Assembly (NCBI GenBank): GCA_018334015.1
Contig: JAGXTI010000007.1
Coordinates: 1-64,000, forward strand
Direction of reading: 5' to 3'
Length of the DNA: 64,000 bases
Source: Silanimonas sp.
Lineage (GTDB): Bacteria; Pseudomonadota; Gammaproteobacteria; Xanthomonadales; Xanthomonadaceae
The notes below the pieces were generated by a model. It was given only the letters and a program-made list of their open reading frames with translations. It searched no databases and was not told the DNA's origin. Each line of letters opens with the position of its first letter. Positions within the stretch are counted from its first letter, which is position 1. Both the position numbers and the translations under genes were made by a program. Positions 52,513 through 62,077 of this stretch are shown here, one piece after another.

Positions 52513-54483
52513 TCAACCCGCCTCGATCTTCTCGGCGAGTGCCAACCATTCGAGTTCCAGGGCCTCGCGCTCGGTCTGGAGACTGTGGCGGCGTTGGCCG
52601 AGCGCGGCCATGGCGCGGGCCGACTGCGCATCGCCCTTGGCTGCGGCGATGGCCAGTTCGCCGTCCAGCACCTCGGCTTCGGCGGCGAGCGAGGCCAGCC
52701 TGGCCTCGACCGCGGCGTGGCGCTTCTTCGTCGCCGCATCGACCGGCTTCGCCGGCCGCGATGACGTTGCCGGGGTCGCCGTCACCTTGGCAGGCTCGAT
52801 CTTCGCGACGGGCTTCGCCTCGACGGGCTTGGGCTTGGCGTTGGCATTGTTCCCGCGCTGCTTCAGCCAGGTCGCGTAGGCGTCGAGGTCCTCGTCGTAG
52901 GGCTCAACGAGGCCGTCGGCGACGCGCACGTAGCGGTCGCAGACGAGGCCGATCAGGTGGCGATCGTGGCTGACCATGACGATGGCGCCGTCGAAGTCGG
53001 CGAGCGCCTCGGCGAGTGCCTCGCGCATCTCGAGATCCAGATGGTTGGTGGGCTCGTCGAGCAGCAGCACGTTCGGTCGACGCCACGCGATCATCGCCAG
53101 CGCCAGTCGCGCACGCTCACCACCGGAGAAGCCGTCGATCACCTCGAAGGCGCGGTCGCCGGGGAAGTTCCAGCGTCCGAGGAAGTCGCGGAACTCCTGC
53201 ACCGTGGTGTTCGGCGCGATCGTCCGCAGGTGGTCGATCGGCGTCTGGCCCTCGTGCAGCGATTCGACCGTGTGCTGGGCGAAGTAGCCGATGACCAGAT
53301 CGGGATGCCCGGTGCGCTCGCCGCTGAGCAGGGGCAACTCCCCGACCAGCGTTTTCACCAGCGTCGATTTGCCGGCGCCGTTCGGGCCGAGCAGGCCGAG
53401 GCGGTCGCCGGCTTCGATCGACAGGCCGACCTGGCCGAGGATCTTCGTGACGGCACCGGGCCCGACGCTGGGCTTGCGACCTGCTGCGCTGTCGGACGTA
53501 TCGGCATCGGAGGCCCGATAGCCGCAGTCGGCCTCGCGCAATTGGATCAGCGTGGTCGGCTGCTTGAGTGGCACCGGGAAATCGATGCGCACCTCGCGCT
53601 CGGCGCGCACCGCCTCGGTGCCGGCCAGCTTCGCAAGGCGCTTCATGCGGCTCTGCGCCTGCTTGGCCTTGCTGGCTTTCGCCTTGAAGCGGTCGATGAA
53701 GGCCTGCAGGTGGGCGCGCTCAGTCTGTTCCTTCTCGTGCGCGATCTGCTGCAGGCGCAGGTGCTCGGAGCGCTGGCGCTCGAAGGCCGTGTAGCCGCCG
53801 ACGTAGGTCTTGGCCTTGCCCTCGTGCAGGTGCAGGGTGTGCGTGCACAGGCCGTCGAGAAACTCGCGGTCGTGCGAGATCACCAGCAGGGTGCCCGGAT
53901 ACGCGCGCAGCCACTCCTCGAGCCAGAGCACGGCGTCGAGGTCGAGATGGTTGGTCGGCTCGTCGAGCAGCAGCAGGTCGGAGGGCGTCATCAGCGCGCG
54001 GGCCACGTTCAGGCGCACGCGCCAGCCGCCCGAGAACTCGCCGACCGGCGTGGCGTGGGTGTTCGAAGGGAAGCCGAGGCCGTGCAGCAGCTTGGCCGCG
54101 CGCGAGGGCGCGTCGTAGCCGTTGAGCTCGGCCAGCAACGTGTGGGCGTCGGCGACCTTCTCGTAATCCTCGGCGGCCATCGCTTCGGCTTCCATCCGGA
54201 TCGCCGCGTGCACCTCGGCGTCGCCAGACAGCACGAAGTCGAGCGCGGCATCGGGCAGGGCCGGGGTTTCCTGCGCCACCGAGGCCATGCGCAGCTTGTT
54301 CGGCCGATCAATATCGCCGCGATCAGGCTCGATCTCGCCGCGCACCGCGGCGAACAGGCTGGATTTTCCGCAGCCGTTGCGGCCGACCACGCCCACCCGC
54401 CAGCCGGCGTGCAGGGTCAGGTCGACATCGGAAAACAGCAGGCGGGGCCCGCGACGGAGGGCCAGGTTCTTGAAAGCAAGCAT
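52513..54483 (-). CDS. ABC-F family ATPase (YheS-like)
   Basis: This 656-residue soluble protein has two ATP-binding cassettes (GRNGCGKSS and GPNGAGKST; LLLDEPTNHLDLD and LLLDEPTNHLDLE) joined by the ABC-F linker (~250-315, KAKASKAKQAQSRMKRLAKL), plus a Lys/Ala-rich hinge and a C-terminal coiled coil (ARLASLAAEAEVLDGELAIA). ABC-F proteins bind the ribosomal E site and act on stalled translation. The layout fits YheS (about 640 residues). The ATG at 54483 (MLAFKNLALRRG) matches the family start. Confidence 0.92.
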   Translation of the reverse strand: MLAFKNLALRRGPRLLFSDVDLTLHAGWRVGVVGRNGCGKSSLFAAVRGEIEPDRGDIDRPNKLRMASVAQETPALPDAALDFVLSGDAEVHAAIRMEAEAMAAEDYEKVADAHTLLAELNGYDAPSRAAKLLHGLGFPSNTHATPVGEFSGGWRVRLNVARALMTPSDLLLLDEPTNHLDLDAVLWLEEWLRAYPGTLLVISHDREFLDGLCTHTLHLHEGKAKTYVGGYTAFERQRSEHLRLQQIAHEKEQTERAHLQAFIDRFKAKASKAKQAQSRMKRLAKLAGTEAVRAEREVRIDFPVPLKQPTTLIQLREADCGYRASDADTSDSAAGRKPSVGPGAVTKILGQVGLSIEAGDRLGLLGPNGAGKSTLVKTLVGELPLLSGERTGHPDLVIGYFAQHTVESLHEGQTPIDHLRTIAPNTTVQEFRDFLGRWNFPGDRAFEVIDGFSGGERARLALAMIAWRRPNVLLLDEPTNHLDLEMREALAEALADFDGAIVMVSHDRHLIGLVCDRYVRVADGLVEPYDEDLDAYATWLKQRGNNANAKPKPVEAKPVAKIEPAKVTATPATSSRPAKPVDAATKKRHAAVEARLASLAAEAEVLDGELAIAAAKGDAQSARAMAALGQRRHSLQTEREALELEWLALAEKIEAG

Positions 54484-54637
54484 CCCCCATTGTAGCCGCC
54501 CGGACCGGTCGACCCGGCCGAGCGGGGCGGATGGGGCATCTTCCCGGGCCACAGCGGACTTGCATCACACCCCCTCGACGTGAAACATGGGCTTCATGAA
54601 CCGTGCTTAACCGCCTGCCCTTGCCGAGAATGCCCGC

Positions 54638-57241
54638 ATGAACCGACCCGCCCTGCTCGCCGCCGCCATCGCCAGTGCGCTGGCCCTCCCCGGCCTTGCC
54701 CACGCCCAGACCCCGGCGGTGCCGACCCCTCCGACCGAAGCCAGCGCCCAGGACGAGGCGCGCGTGCTCGATGCGGTGATCGTCACCGGCACCCGCTTCG
54801 AGGGTCGCTCGGCTGCCGACACCGTGGCCCCGGTCGATTCGATCCCGATCCAGCAGCTCGAACGCAAGGGCAGCACCGAACTGAGTCAGGCCCTTTCGCT
54901 GGCCCTGCCGTCCTTCAACTTCCCGCGCCCGGGTCTGACCGACGGCACCGACACCGTTCGCCCGGCCACCCTGCGCGGCCTGGCCCCGGACCAGACCCTG
55001 GTGCTGGTCAACGGCAAGCGCCGCCATGCCTCGGCCCTGGTCAATCTCAACAACACGGTCGGCCGCGGCTCGGCGGCGGTCGACCTCAACACCATTCCCA
55101 CCGTGGCCCTGCGCGGGGTCGAGGTGCTGCGGGACGGCGCCTCGGCGCAGTACGGCTCGGACGCCATCGCCGGCGTCATCAACGTGTTGCTGCGCGAGGC
55201 CGACGAGGGCGGCGGGATCAGCATCAGCCACGGCCGCCGGATGTCGGAATACACCGTGCCGGTGACGCCGTTCGCGGTGATCCGCACCCCGGTGGTCGGT
55301 GGCGTGCAAGCTGGTGCGCCGCTGACCCCGAACTGGGCGCAGCCGACCACGGTGACCCGAGAAGTCGATGACGGCGCCACCACCACCGTGGCCGGCTGGA
55401 AGGGTCTCTCGCTGGCCGGGGTGGGCTTCCTCACCCTGAGTTTCGAGCACCGCGACCAGGAGCGCACCGAGCGCGACGGCTACGACAACCGCCAGCAGTA
55501 CCCGCTGCTGCCGGGCAACCTGTTCGACCCGCGCGAAGCGACCATCGACCGCTTCAACGCCTGGTACGGCGAACCGGACGTGCGTCAGACCACCCTGTTC
55601 GCCAATGCCGGCATCGACCTCGAGGGCGGCGCCGAACTCTACGGCTGGGCCAGCTGGCAGGATCGCCAGGCGGTCTCGGCCGGCTTCTTCCGCACCCCGC
55701 GCGATGCCCGCAACGTGCCGCAGATCTACCCCGACGGCTTCCTGCCGCAGATCGCACCGCAGGTGGTCGATGCCAGCGCGGCCGGCGGCATCCGCTGGAA
55801 CTGGGGCGACTGGGCCATGGACAGCTCGCTGTCCTGGGGCAGCAACGTCATGGATTTCACCATCCAGAACACCCTCAACCGCTCGCAAGGCGCGGCCAGC
55901 CAGCGGGTGTTCGATGCCGGTGCCATCGAGTACGCGCAGACCGTGTTCAACTTCGGCGGCACCCGGGCTCTGGCCGTGAACGGCCTCTACTCCGACCTGT
56001 TTCTGGCCGTCGGCCTCGAAGCGCGCAACGAGAATTACCAGATCCATGCCGGTGAGCCCTCGTCTTGGATCAATGGCGGCGTTCTGCTTAATGCGGCACC
56101 GACCGCTCCGGGTGCCCAGGTGTTCCCCGGCTTCCGCCCCGCCAACGAAGTTGACGCCTCGCGCAACGCCGTCGGCATCTACCTCGACACCGAGACCAAC
56201 CTCAGCGAGCGGATGATGGTTGCCGGCGCGGTTCGCGCCGAGCGTTACTCCGACTTCGGCAGCAACGTGACCGGCAAGCTGGCCAGCCGCTTCAACTTCA
56301 GCGATGGCTTCGCCCTGCGCGGCTCGATCCAGAACGGCTTCCGCGCACCCTCGCCGCAGCAGCAGTTCTTCACTTCGACCGCCACCAACTTCATCGGCGG
56401 CGTGCCCTTCGACATCACCACTTTCCCGGTGGCCGACCCGGTGGCGATCGCGCTGGGCGCGCGCCCACTGGAAGCCGAGGAATCGATCAACCTCGGCCTG
56501 GGCGCGGTGTTCAACTTCGGCCAGGCCAGCCTCACCATCGATGCCTACGCGATCGACATCGATAACCGCATCGTGCTCTCGGAGAACCTGATCCAGGCCA
56601 GTGTCCGCAACTTTCTCACCGCGCAGGGCTTCGTCGGCATCGGCGGCGGCCGCTTCTTCCTCAATGGCGTGGATACCGAGACCCGCGGCGTGGATGTGGT
56701 GTTCAACCTGCCGATCGAGACCGCAACGGCCGGACGCTTCGACCTCACCCTGACCGGCAACGTCAACGAGACCTCGGTCACCCGCACCCCGACCACCGCG
56801 CCGATCGCCGCGATCGATCCCAACATCCGGTTGTTCGATCGGGTCAATGTGCTGATCTTCGAGGAAGGCAACCCGCGCAACAAGTTCGGCGCCAACCTCG
56901 ACTGGACGCTTGGCCGCTTCTCGGCCACGCTGCGCGCCACCCGTTACGGCGAGGCCCTCAACCCCGGCTCGAACAACCCGCTCGAAGCCGGTCTCGACTT
57001 CCGCATCCCCGCCGAGGTGCTCATCGATCTCGAAGGCCGGGTGCAGTTTTCCGAGCGTTGGGAGCTGGCGATCGGTGCCGACAACCTGACCGACACCTAC
57101 CCCGAGCCCTTCCCGGTCAATATCACCGTCAACAGCCAGCAGCGCACCCTGAACCCGACCGGCAACACGCCGTTCAGCAACTACTCGCCATTCGGTCGTT
57201 CGGGACGCTTCGTCTACGGCCGGCTGAATTACCGCTTCTGA
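54638..57241 (+). CDS. TonB-dependent outer-membrane receptor
   Basis: This 867-residue protein has a signal peptide (AAAIASALALPGLAHAQ), a TonB-box-like region (LDAVIVTGTRFEG), a plug domain with LRGLAPDQTLVLVNGKRR and SAQYGSDAIAGVINVLLR, a beta barrel of aromatic-rich strands, and the C-terminal strand FVYGRLNYRF ending in Phe. The substrate is not evident; a siderophore, vitamin or saccharide complex is possible. It stands alone, with no transporter or enzyme genes beside it. An intrinsic terminator follows at 57291. Energy may come from the TonB-like protein at 12250. Confidence 0.92.
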   Translation: MNRPALLAAAIASALALPGLAHAQTPAVPTPPTEASAQDEARVLDAVIVTGTRFEGRSAADTVAPVDSIPIQQLERKGSTELSQALSLALPSFNFPRPGLTDGTDTVRPATLRGLAPDQTLVLVNGKRRHASALVNLNNTVGRGSAAVDLNTIPTVALRGVEVLRDGASAQYGSDAIAGVINVLLREADEGGGISISHGRRMSEYTVPVTPFAVIRTPVVGGVQAGAPLTPNWAQPTTVTREVDDGATTTVAGWKGLSLAGVGFLTLSFEHRDQERTERDGYDNRQQYPLLPGNLFDPREATIDRFNAWYGEPDVRQTTLFANAGIDLEGGAELYGWASWQDRQAVSAGFFRTPRDARNVPQIYPDGFLPQIAPQVVDASAAGGIRWNWGDWAMDSSLSWGSNVMDFTIQNTLNRSQGAASQRVFDAGAIEYAQTVFNFGGTRALAVNGLYSDLFLAVGLEARNENYQIHAGEPSSWINGGVLLNAAPTAPGAQVFPGFRPANEVDASRNAVGIYLDTETNLSERMMVAGAVRAERYSDFGSNVTGKLASRFNFSDGFALRGSIQNGFRAPSPQQQFFTSTATNFIGGVPFDITTFPVADPVAIALGARPLEAEESINLGLGAVFNFGQASLTIDAYAIDIDNRIVLSENLIQASVRNFLTAQGFVGIGGGRFFLNGVDTETRGVDVVFNLPIETATAGRFDLTLTGNVNETSVTRTPTTAPIAAIDPNIRLFDRVNVLIFEEGNPRNKFGANLDWTLGRFSATLRATRYGEALNPGSNNPLEAGLDFRIPAEVLIDLEGRVQFSERWELAIGADNLTDTYPEPFPVNITVNSQQRTLNPTGNTPFSNYSPFGRSGRFVYGRLNYRF

Positions 57242-57274
57242 AGCTTGCCGCCGCACCCTGCCCGGAGCGGCGGC

Positions 57275-58882
57275 TCAGCGGAACAGATCGCCCTGCGTTG
57301 CCCCGAGCGGCGCAGGGTTTTTCTTGGCCGGACCGTGGAGCCGGGGACGCGCCTGCTTCTGCCGGCTGCCGTGCCGTGCCAGCACAGCACGGGCGCCCTC
57401 GCGCATGCCGGGGTGCTCGCGCCACCAGGCGGTGAGCCTTGCCTTGGCCGCGCGTGCGGCCTGCTCGTGGTCGCAAAGCGGCGCCGGGTAGTCGCGGCCC
57501 AGCACCACGCCATGACGGGCAAGCTGGGCCGCGGGCAGCTTCCACGGCAGGTGAATCCACGGGGCCGGCAGCGCTGCCAGTTCGGGCACCCAACGGCGAA
57601 CGAACGCGCCCTCGGGATCCTGATCGAGACCCTGCTTGACCGGGTTGTAGATGCGCGGAATGTTGATGCCGGTCACCCCGCTTTGCATCTGCACCTGCGG
57701 CCAATGGATGCCGGGCTCGTAATCGGTGAACTGTCGCGCCAGGTGCAAGCCGGTCTCACGCCAGTGCAGCCAGAGGTGGTAGCTGGCCACCGCCACCAGC
57801 ATGGCCCGCATGCGGAAATTGATCCAGCCGGTGGCGGCCAGCCTGCGCATGCAGGCATCGACGAAGGGCCAGCCGGTGCAGCCGCTGCGCCAGGCCTCGA
57901 AGGCGCTGCGATCGAAGAACGCCTCGCGCAGGCCATCGAAGCCCCGGTGGGTGTTGCGGAACTCGATGGCCGGCTCACTCTCGAGCTTCTGCATGAAATG
58001 CCCCTGCCAGTGCAGGCGCGACTCGAAGCTCTGCAAAGCCCGCACCGGCGTGGCACAACCCGTCGAGGCGGCGGCGCGGGTGGCAGCCACGGCCTCGCGG
58101 ATCGACAAGGTTCCGCTGGCGAAATGCACCGAGAGCCGCGAGCACACTTTCGCCGCACTGATCGGGCTGCTCATGCCGCGCGAGTAGTGGGCACCCCGGC
58201 CGTCGATGAAGCTTGAAAGCAATCGCAGGGCCGAGGCTCGGCCACCGGGCTGGCGACCGGGGCAGGGATCGTCGGCGAGGCCAAGCTCGCGGCCATCGGG
58301 CAGCCGTTCGCGGCGGGCATCGGCCAGCCAAGCCCGGGCGGCCACCTCGTCACCGCAGGTTCCAGTCTTGCTGCTCTGTGCCGCGCCATCGAAACCCTGC
58401 AGCGCCTCCGGCAAAGGCAGCGCCGCCGCGTCCTTGTGCCGCTCCCATTGCACGAGCCAGGCCTCACGGCGCGCCAAGCGGCGCACCGTGCTGCCGTTCG
58501 GATGCTCGATGAAAGCCACACCGCGCTCGCGCAACAGGCCGGCCACGCGACGGTCGCGGGCATAGGTCCAGGCATTGCCGGTCTCCTCGTGCGCATGCAC
58601 CTCGGCAAGCCCGAAGGCCCGGTGCAGGGCATCGAACGCTGTGCCCGCTTCGGCTTGCAGCACCCACAACGGCGCGCCCAGAGCGGCGAGTTCGGCACGC
58701 AGTTCGCTCAGGGCCTCGCTGAACAGCCGCCAGTGCCGGGCGCTGGCATCGGCCTGCGCCCACAGATCGGGCTCGACGAGGTAGAGCGGCAGCAACGGGC
58801 GCCCGCTCGCCGCCGCCGCATGCAGGGGCGCGTGATCGCTGCAACGCAGATCGCGTTTGAACCAGACAACGGCAAGGGCCAT
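57275..58882 (-). CDS. photolyase/cryptochrome-family flavoprotein, divergent clade
   Basis: This 535-residue protein has the N-terminal alpha/beta antenna domain (VVWFKRDLRCSDHAPLHAA) and a helical FAD domain (WPFVDACMRRLAATGWINFRMRAM; RIYNPVKQGLDQDPEGAFVRRW). The segment that in E. coli PhrB reads DxDLANNxGNWQW is replaced here by DYEPGIHWPQVQM, so the residues near flavin N5 differ. It could repair a DNA photoproduct or act as a blue-light receptor. The usual symbol phrB is not given because the clade is uncertain. It converges with the TonB-dependent receptor gene. Confidence 0.82.
   Translation of the reverse strand: MALAVVWFKRDLRCSDHAPLHAAAASGRPLLPLYLVEPDLWAQADASARHWRLFSEALSELRAELAALGAPLWVLQAEAGTAFDALHRAFGLAEVHAHEETGNAWTYARDRRVAGLLRERGVAFIEHPNGSTVRRLARREAWLVQWERHKDAAALPLPEALQGFDGAAQSSKTGTCGDEVAARAWLADARRERLPDGRELGLADDPCPGRQPGGRASALRLLSSFIDGRGAHYSRGMSSPISAAKVCSRLSVHFASGTLSIREAVAATRAAASTGCATPVRALQSFESRLHWQGHFMQKLESEPAIEFRNTHRGFDGLREAFFDRSAFEAWRSGCTGWPFVDACMRRLAATGWINFRMRAMLVAVASYHLWLHWRETGLHLARQFTDYEPGIHWPQVQMQSGVTGINIPRIYNPVKQGLDQDPEGAFVRRWVPELAALPAPWIHLPWKLPAAQLARHGVVLGRDYPAPLCDHEQAARAAKARLTAWWREHPGMREGARAVLARHGSRQKQARPRLHGPAKKNPAPLGATQGDLFR
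57291..57322 (+). terminator. intrinsic terminator of the TonB-dependent receptor gene
   Basis: CCCTGCG (57291-57297) pairs with CGCAGGG (57311-57317), then TTTTT. It lies 50 bases past the receptor stop and inside the last codons of the convergent photolyase gene. Confidence 0.75.
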
Positions 58883-58933
58883 GCAGCCGAGACTGCCAGC
58901 ATCGCTGCTGGCAAGCGGTGAAGCCGATGCCGC

Positions 58934-59335
58934 TCAGCCGGCGCTGAACCGGCGCTGCAACAGGCTGCGCAGGCGCAAGGGCCTGAGCGGCTTGGTCAGC
59001 GGCTGGGCCCCGGCGGCGAGCACCGCGGCACGCACCGCTTCGCCGTGGTCGGCGCTGAGAACGAGGCCGAAGCCGGCAGGAAAGCGCGCCGCCAGCCGGC
59101 GGTGCAACTCGGCTCCGGTGGCGCCATCGTCCAGATGGTAGTCGAGCAGCCAAGCCTGGGGCGCGAAGCCTTCGGCCAGGGCCAGGGCCTCGTCGGGGCC
59201 GGTCGCACCCCGGACCTCGACGCCCCAGCCTTCGAGCAGCTGCCGGGTGGCGTGGAGCACGCCGGCCTCGTTATCGACCACCAGCAGGCGCAGCGCCAGC
59301 TGGCCCTCCACCGGCTCCGGTGGGGGTTCCGGCAG
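58934..59335 (-). pseudogene. receiver-domain remnant of a hybrid sensor kinase
   Basis: This encodes about 125 residues of a receiver domain: [20 protein letters not shown], the phosphoacceptor Asp in [22 protein letters not shown], and PLTKPLRPLRLRSLLQ. It is the pattern seen at the C-terminus of hybrid histidine kinases, preceded by the Pro-rich linker ([12 protein letters not shown]), but the kinase portion is missing and the sequence changes near 59340. A GTG at 59311 could start a free-standing receiver, so it may still be expressed. Confidence 0.6.
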
Positions 59336-59640
59336 CTGCGTGGCGACGACCGCGGCGACCCTGGGCGATTCATGGTGCACGGCCGCGACGATGGCCTGGT
59401 CCCCGAAGCTTTCAGCAGCACGCCCTACGTCGCCTGGGCGCGGAACGAAGGTGCCTCGGTGGCGCACTGGTCGGTGGCGCATGTGCAGCACTTCGATGCC
59501 TTCCGCTCTGCGGCACACCGATCTTGGCCTGTCGGCCGCCGAACCCGGCACCTGACACAGCCGCTTCGGGCGCGCCAGCCTGTGCGGGAAGCCTCGCGCA
59601 GCGGACAATCAGGACCCGTTCCACCTGCCGTCGAGTCCCG
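59336..59640. other. 305-bp stretch holding a deletion scar and the tex upstream region
   Basis: It contains the fragment of a hydrolase gene (59369-59504) and about 135 bases before tex. I see no clear promoter. The purine-poor tract CCACCTGCCGTCGAGTCCCG directly before the tex ATG has no good ribosome site. Confidence 0.5.
59369..59504 (+). pseudogene. C-terminal fragment of an alpha/beta hydrolase resembling 3-hydroxybutyrate oligomer hydrolase
   Basis: About 45 codons in one frame read like a catalytic C-terminus: [20 protein letters not shown] has the typical acid residue, and AHVQHFDAF has the catalytic His. The pattern recalls D-3-hydroxybutyrate oligomer hydrolase. Nothing before or after in the frame continues the gene. 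It points away from the receiver remnant, so the missing N-termini of both would have lain between them. Confidence 0.5.
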
Positions 59641-62052
59641 ATGTCCGCTCCCGCCGCACCCACCCCCGAAGCCGTCGGCCTCGCCGCGCCCATCCGTTCC
59701 GCCAGCACCATCGCGAGCGGCATCGCCCAGCGGATCGCCGCCGAGATCGCCGCGCAGCCGGCCCAGGTGAGGGCGGCCATCGACCTGCTCGACGAGGGCG
59801 CAACCGTGCCCTTCATCGCCCGCTACCGCAAGGAAGTGACCGGCGGCCTCGACGACACCCAGTTGCGCCACCTCGAGCAGCAGCTGGGCTACCTGCGCGA
59901 ACTGGAAGAACGCCGCGACGCGATCCTCGCGTCGATCGCCGAGCAGGGAAAACTGACCAAGCCGCTGCTCGACGATGTGCTCGCCGCCGACGCGAAATCG
60001 CGCCTCGAAGACCTCTACCTGCCCTACAAGCCCAAGCGCCGCAGCAAGGCGCAGATCGCCCGCGAGGCCGGCCTGGAGCCGCTGGCCAACGCGCTTCTCG
60101 CCGATCCGACGGTGGCGCCCGAAGCACGCGCAGCCGGCTTTGTCGACGCGGACAAGGGCGTGGCCGATGTCGCCGCCGCGCTGGACGGCGCGCGCGCCAT
60201 CCTGATCGAGCGCATCGGCGAGAACGCCGCACTCGTGGGCGAGCTGCGCGAGTGGCTACAGGCCAAGGGCGTGCTGCGCTCGAAGCTGATGCCGGGCAAG
60301 GAGGCCGCGGGTGCCAAGTACCGCGACTACTTCGAGCACGTCGAGCCGATTGGCGCGATTCCCTCGCACCGCATGCTCGCCCTGCTGCGCGGGCGTCGCG
60401 AGGAGATCCTCAGCGTCGACCTCGAACCCACCGCCGACCTCGAAGCGGGTCACGCCTATGCCGAAGGCCGTGTCGCACTCGCTGCGGGCGTCGCGCCGAA
60501 GGGCCGCCCGGCCGATGCCTGGCTGCTCAACACCTGCCGCCTCGCCTGGCGCGCCCGCCTGCTGATGCACCTCAGTGTCGACTTGATGGGTGCGGCACGC
60601 GAGAAGGCCGAGGCCGAGGCGATCACCGTGTTCGGCGACAACCTCAAAGACCTGCTGCTCGCGGCACCCGCCGGCATGCGCCCGGTGCTCGGCCTCGACC
60701 CCGGCCTGCGCACCGGCGTCAAGGTGGCCGTGGTCGACGCCACCGGCAAGCTGGTCGCATACGACACGATCTACCCGCACGAGCCGAAGCGGCAGTGGGA
60801 TGCGTCCATCGCGCGCCTGAAGCAGCTCTGCGCGGCGCACGCCGTCGAACTCATCGCCATCGGCAACGGCACGGCCAGCCGCGAGACCGACAAGCTGGCC
60901 GGCGAGCTGATGGCCAAGCACCCGGAATTGAAGCTCACCAAGATCGTCGTCAGCGAGGCCGGAGCCTCGGTGTACTCGGCCTCGGAGCTCGCGTCGCGCG
61001 AGTTCCCCGACCTCGATGTGAGCATCCGCGGTGCGGTCTCGATCGCCCGCCGCCTGCAGGACCCGCTGGCCGAACTGGTGAAGATCGAGCCCAAGGCCAT
61101 CGGCGTCGGTCAGTACCAGCACGACGTCAACCCGTTCGCGATGGCGCGCGCGCTCGACGCCCGCGTCGAGGACTGCGTGAACGCCGTCGGTGTCTACGTG
61201 AACACCGCCTCGGCACCCCTGCTGGCGCGCGTTTCCGGCCTCAGCAGCACCGTGGCGGAGAACATCGTCCGCTATCGCGATGAACACGGGGCATTCAAAT
61301 CACGCCGCGAGTTGCTCAAGGTGCCGCGTCTCGGCGAGAAGACCTTCGAGCAGTGCGCGGGTTTTTTGCGCATCGCCGACGGCATGCAGCCGCTCGATGC
61401 CTCCGCCGTGCACCCCGAGGCCTACCCGGTGGTCGAGAAGATCGTCAAGGCCTGCGGCCGCCCGATCGGCCAACTGATCGGCGACGCCGCCAGCCTGCGC
61501 GGCCTGAAGCTCGAACAGTTCACCGACGAGCGTTTCGGCCTGCCAACGGTGAAGGACATCGTCCGCGAACTCGAGAAACCCGGCCGCGACCCGCGCCCGG
61601 CGTTCAAGGCCGCGCGCTTCGCCGACGGCATCGAGGATCTGAAGGACCTGCGCCCCGGCATGGTGCTGGAAGGCGTGGTCACCAACGTCGCCGCCTTCGG
61701 CGCCTTCGTCGACCTTGGCGTGCACCAGGATGGGCTGGTGCACATCTCGGCGCTGTCGGACAAGTTCGTGAAAGACCCGCGCGAAGTCGTGAAGGTCGGC
61801 GACGTCGTGAAAGTGAAGGTGCTCGAGGTCGACGTGGCGCGCAAACGCATCGCGCTCACCTGCCGGCTCGACGATGTGCCCGGCGAGGCCCGGGGCGGCA
61901 AGCGCGAGGAGCGGCCGGCGCAGAACGAACGCGGACCGCGCGATGGGCGGGGCAGCGGCCGAGGCGATGCCTCACGCGCTGCCGCACCCAAGCCCGCGGC
62001 GGCACCGGCCAACACGGCGATGGCCGATGCCTTGAAGGCTCTGAAACGCTGA
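59641..62052 (+). CDS. tex: transcription accessory protein Tex
   Basis: This 803-residue protein is the bacterial relative of Spt6. The order is an N-terminal helical domain ([19 protein letters not shown]), a YqgF-like nuclease fold ([18 protein letters not shown]), helix-hairpin-helix regions ([38 protein letters not shown]) and an S1 RNA-binding domain (~660-740, [19 protein letters not shown]), with a disordered Arg/Gly/Ala tail. The upstream frame is open to 59320, but homology begins at the ATG at 59641. It converges with nrdB. Confidence 0.96.
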   Translation: MSAPAAPTPEAVGLAAPIRSASTIASGIAQRIAAEIAAQPAQVRAAIDLLDEGATVPFIARYRKEVTGGLDDTQLRHLEQQLGYLRELEERRDAILASIAEQGKLTKPLLDDVLAADAKSRLEDLYLPYKPKRRSKAQIAREAGLEPLANALLADPTVAPEARAAGFVDADKGVADVAAALDGARAILIERIGENAALVGELREWLQAKGVLRSKLMPGKEAAGAKYRDYFEHVEPIGAIPSHRMLALLRGRREEILSVDLEPTADLEAGHAYAEGRVALAAGVAPKGRPADAWLLNTCRLAWRARLLMHLSVDLMGAAREKAEAEAITVFGDNLKDLLLAAPAGMRPVLGLDPGLRTGVKVAVVDATGKLVAYDTIYPHEPKRQWDASIARLKQLCAAHAVELIAIGNGTASRETDKLAGELMAKHPELKLTKIVVSEAGASVYSASELASREFPDLDVSIRGAVSIARRLQDPLAELVKIEPKAIGVGQYQHDVNPFAMARALDARVEDCVNAVGVYVNTASAPLLARVSGLSSTVAENIVRYRDEHGAFKSRRELLKVPRLGEKTFEQCAGFLRIADGMQPLDASAVHPEAYPVVEKIVKACGRPIGQLIGDAASLRGLKLEQFTDERFGLPTVKDIVRELEKPGRDPRPAFKAARFADGIEDLKDLRPGMVLEGVVTNVAAFGAFVDLGVHQDGLVHISALSDKFVKDPREVVKVGDVVKVKVLEVDVARKRIALTCRLDDVPGEARGGKREERPAQNERGPRDGRGSGRGDASRAAAPKPAAAPANTAMADALKALKR

Positions 62053-62077
62053 GGCAGGTACTGGCCCAACCCGGCGC

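Noticed and set aside
54323..57256. 977-codon minus-strand frame opposite the TonB-dependent receptor
   Set aside because: Composition and lack of motifs mark it as antisense shadow of the receptor gene.
60252..61287. Two 343-codon frames, one on each strand, within tex
   Set aside because: Both lie inside a full-length, well-conserved tex gene and show no domain of their own.
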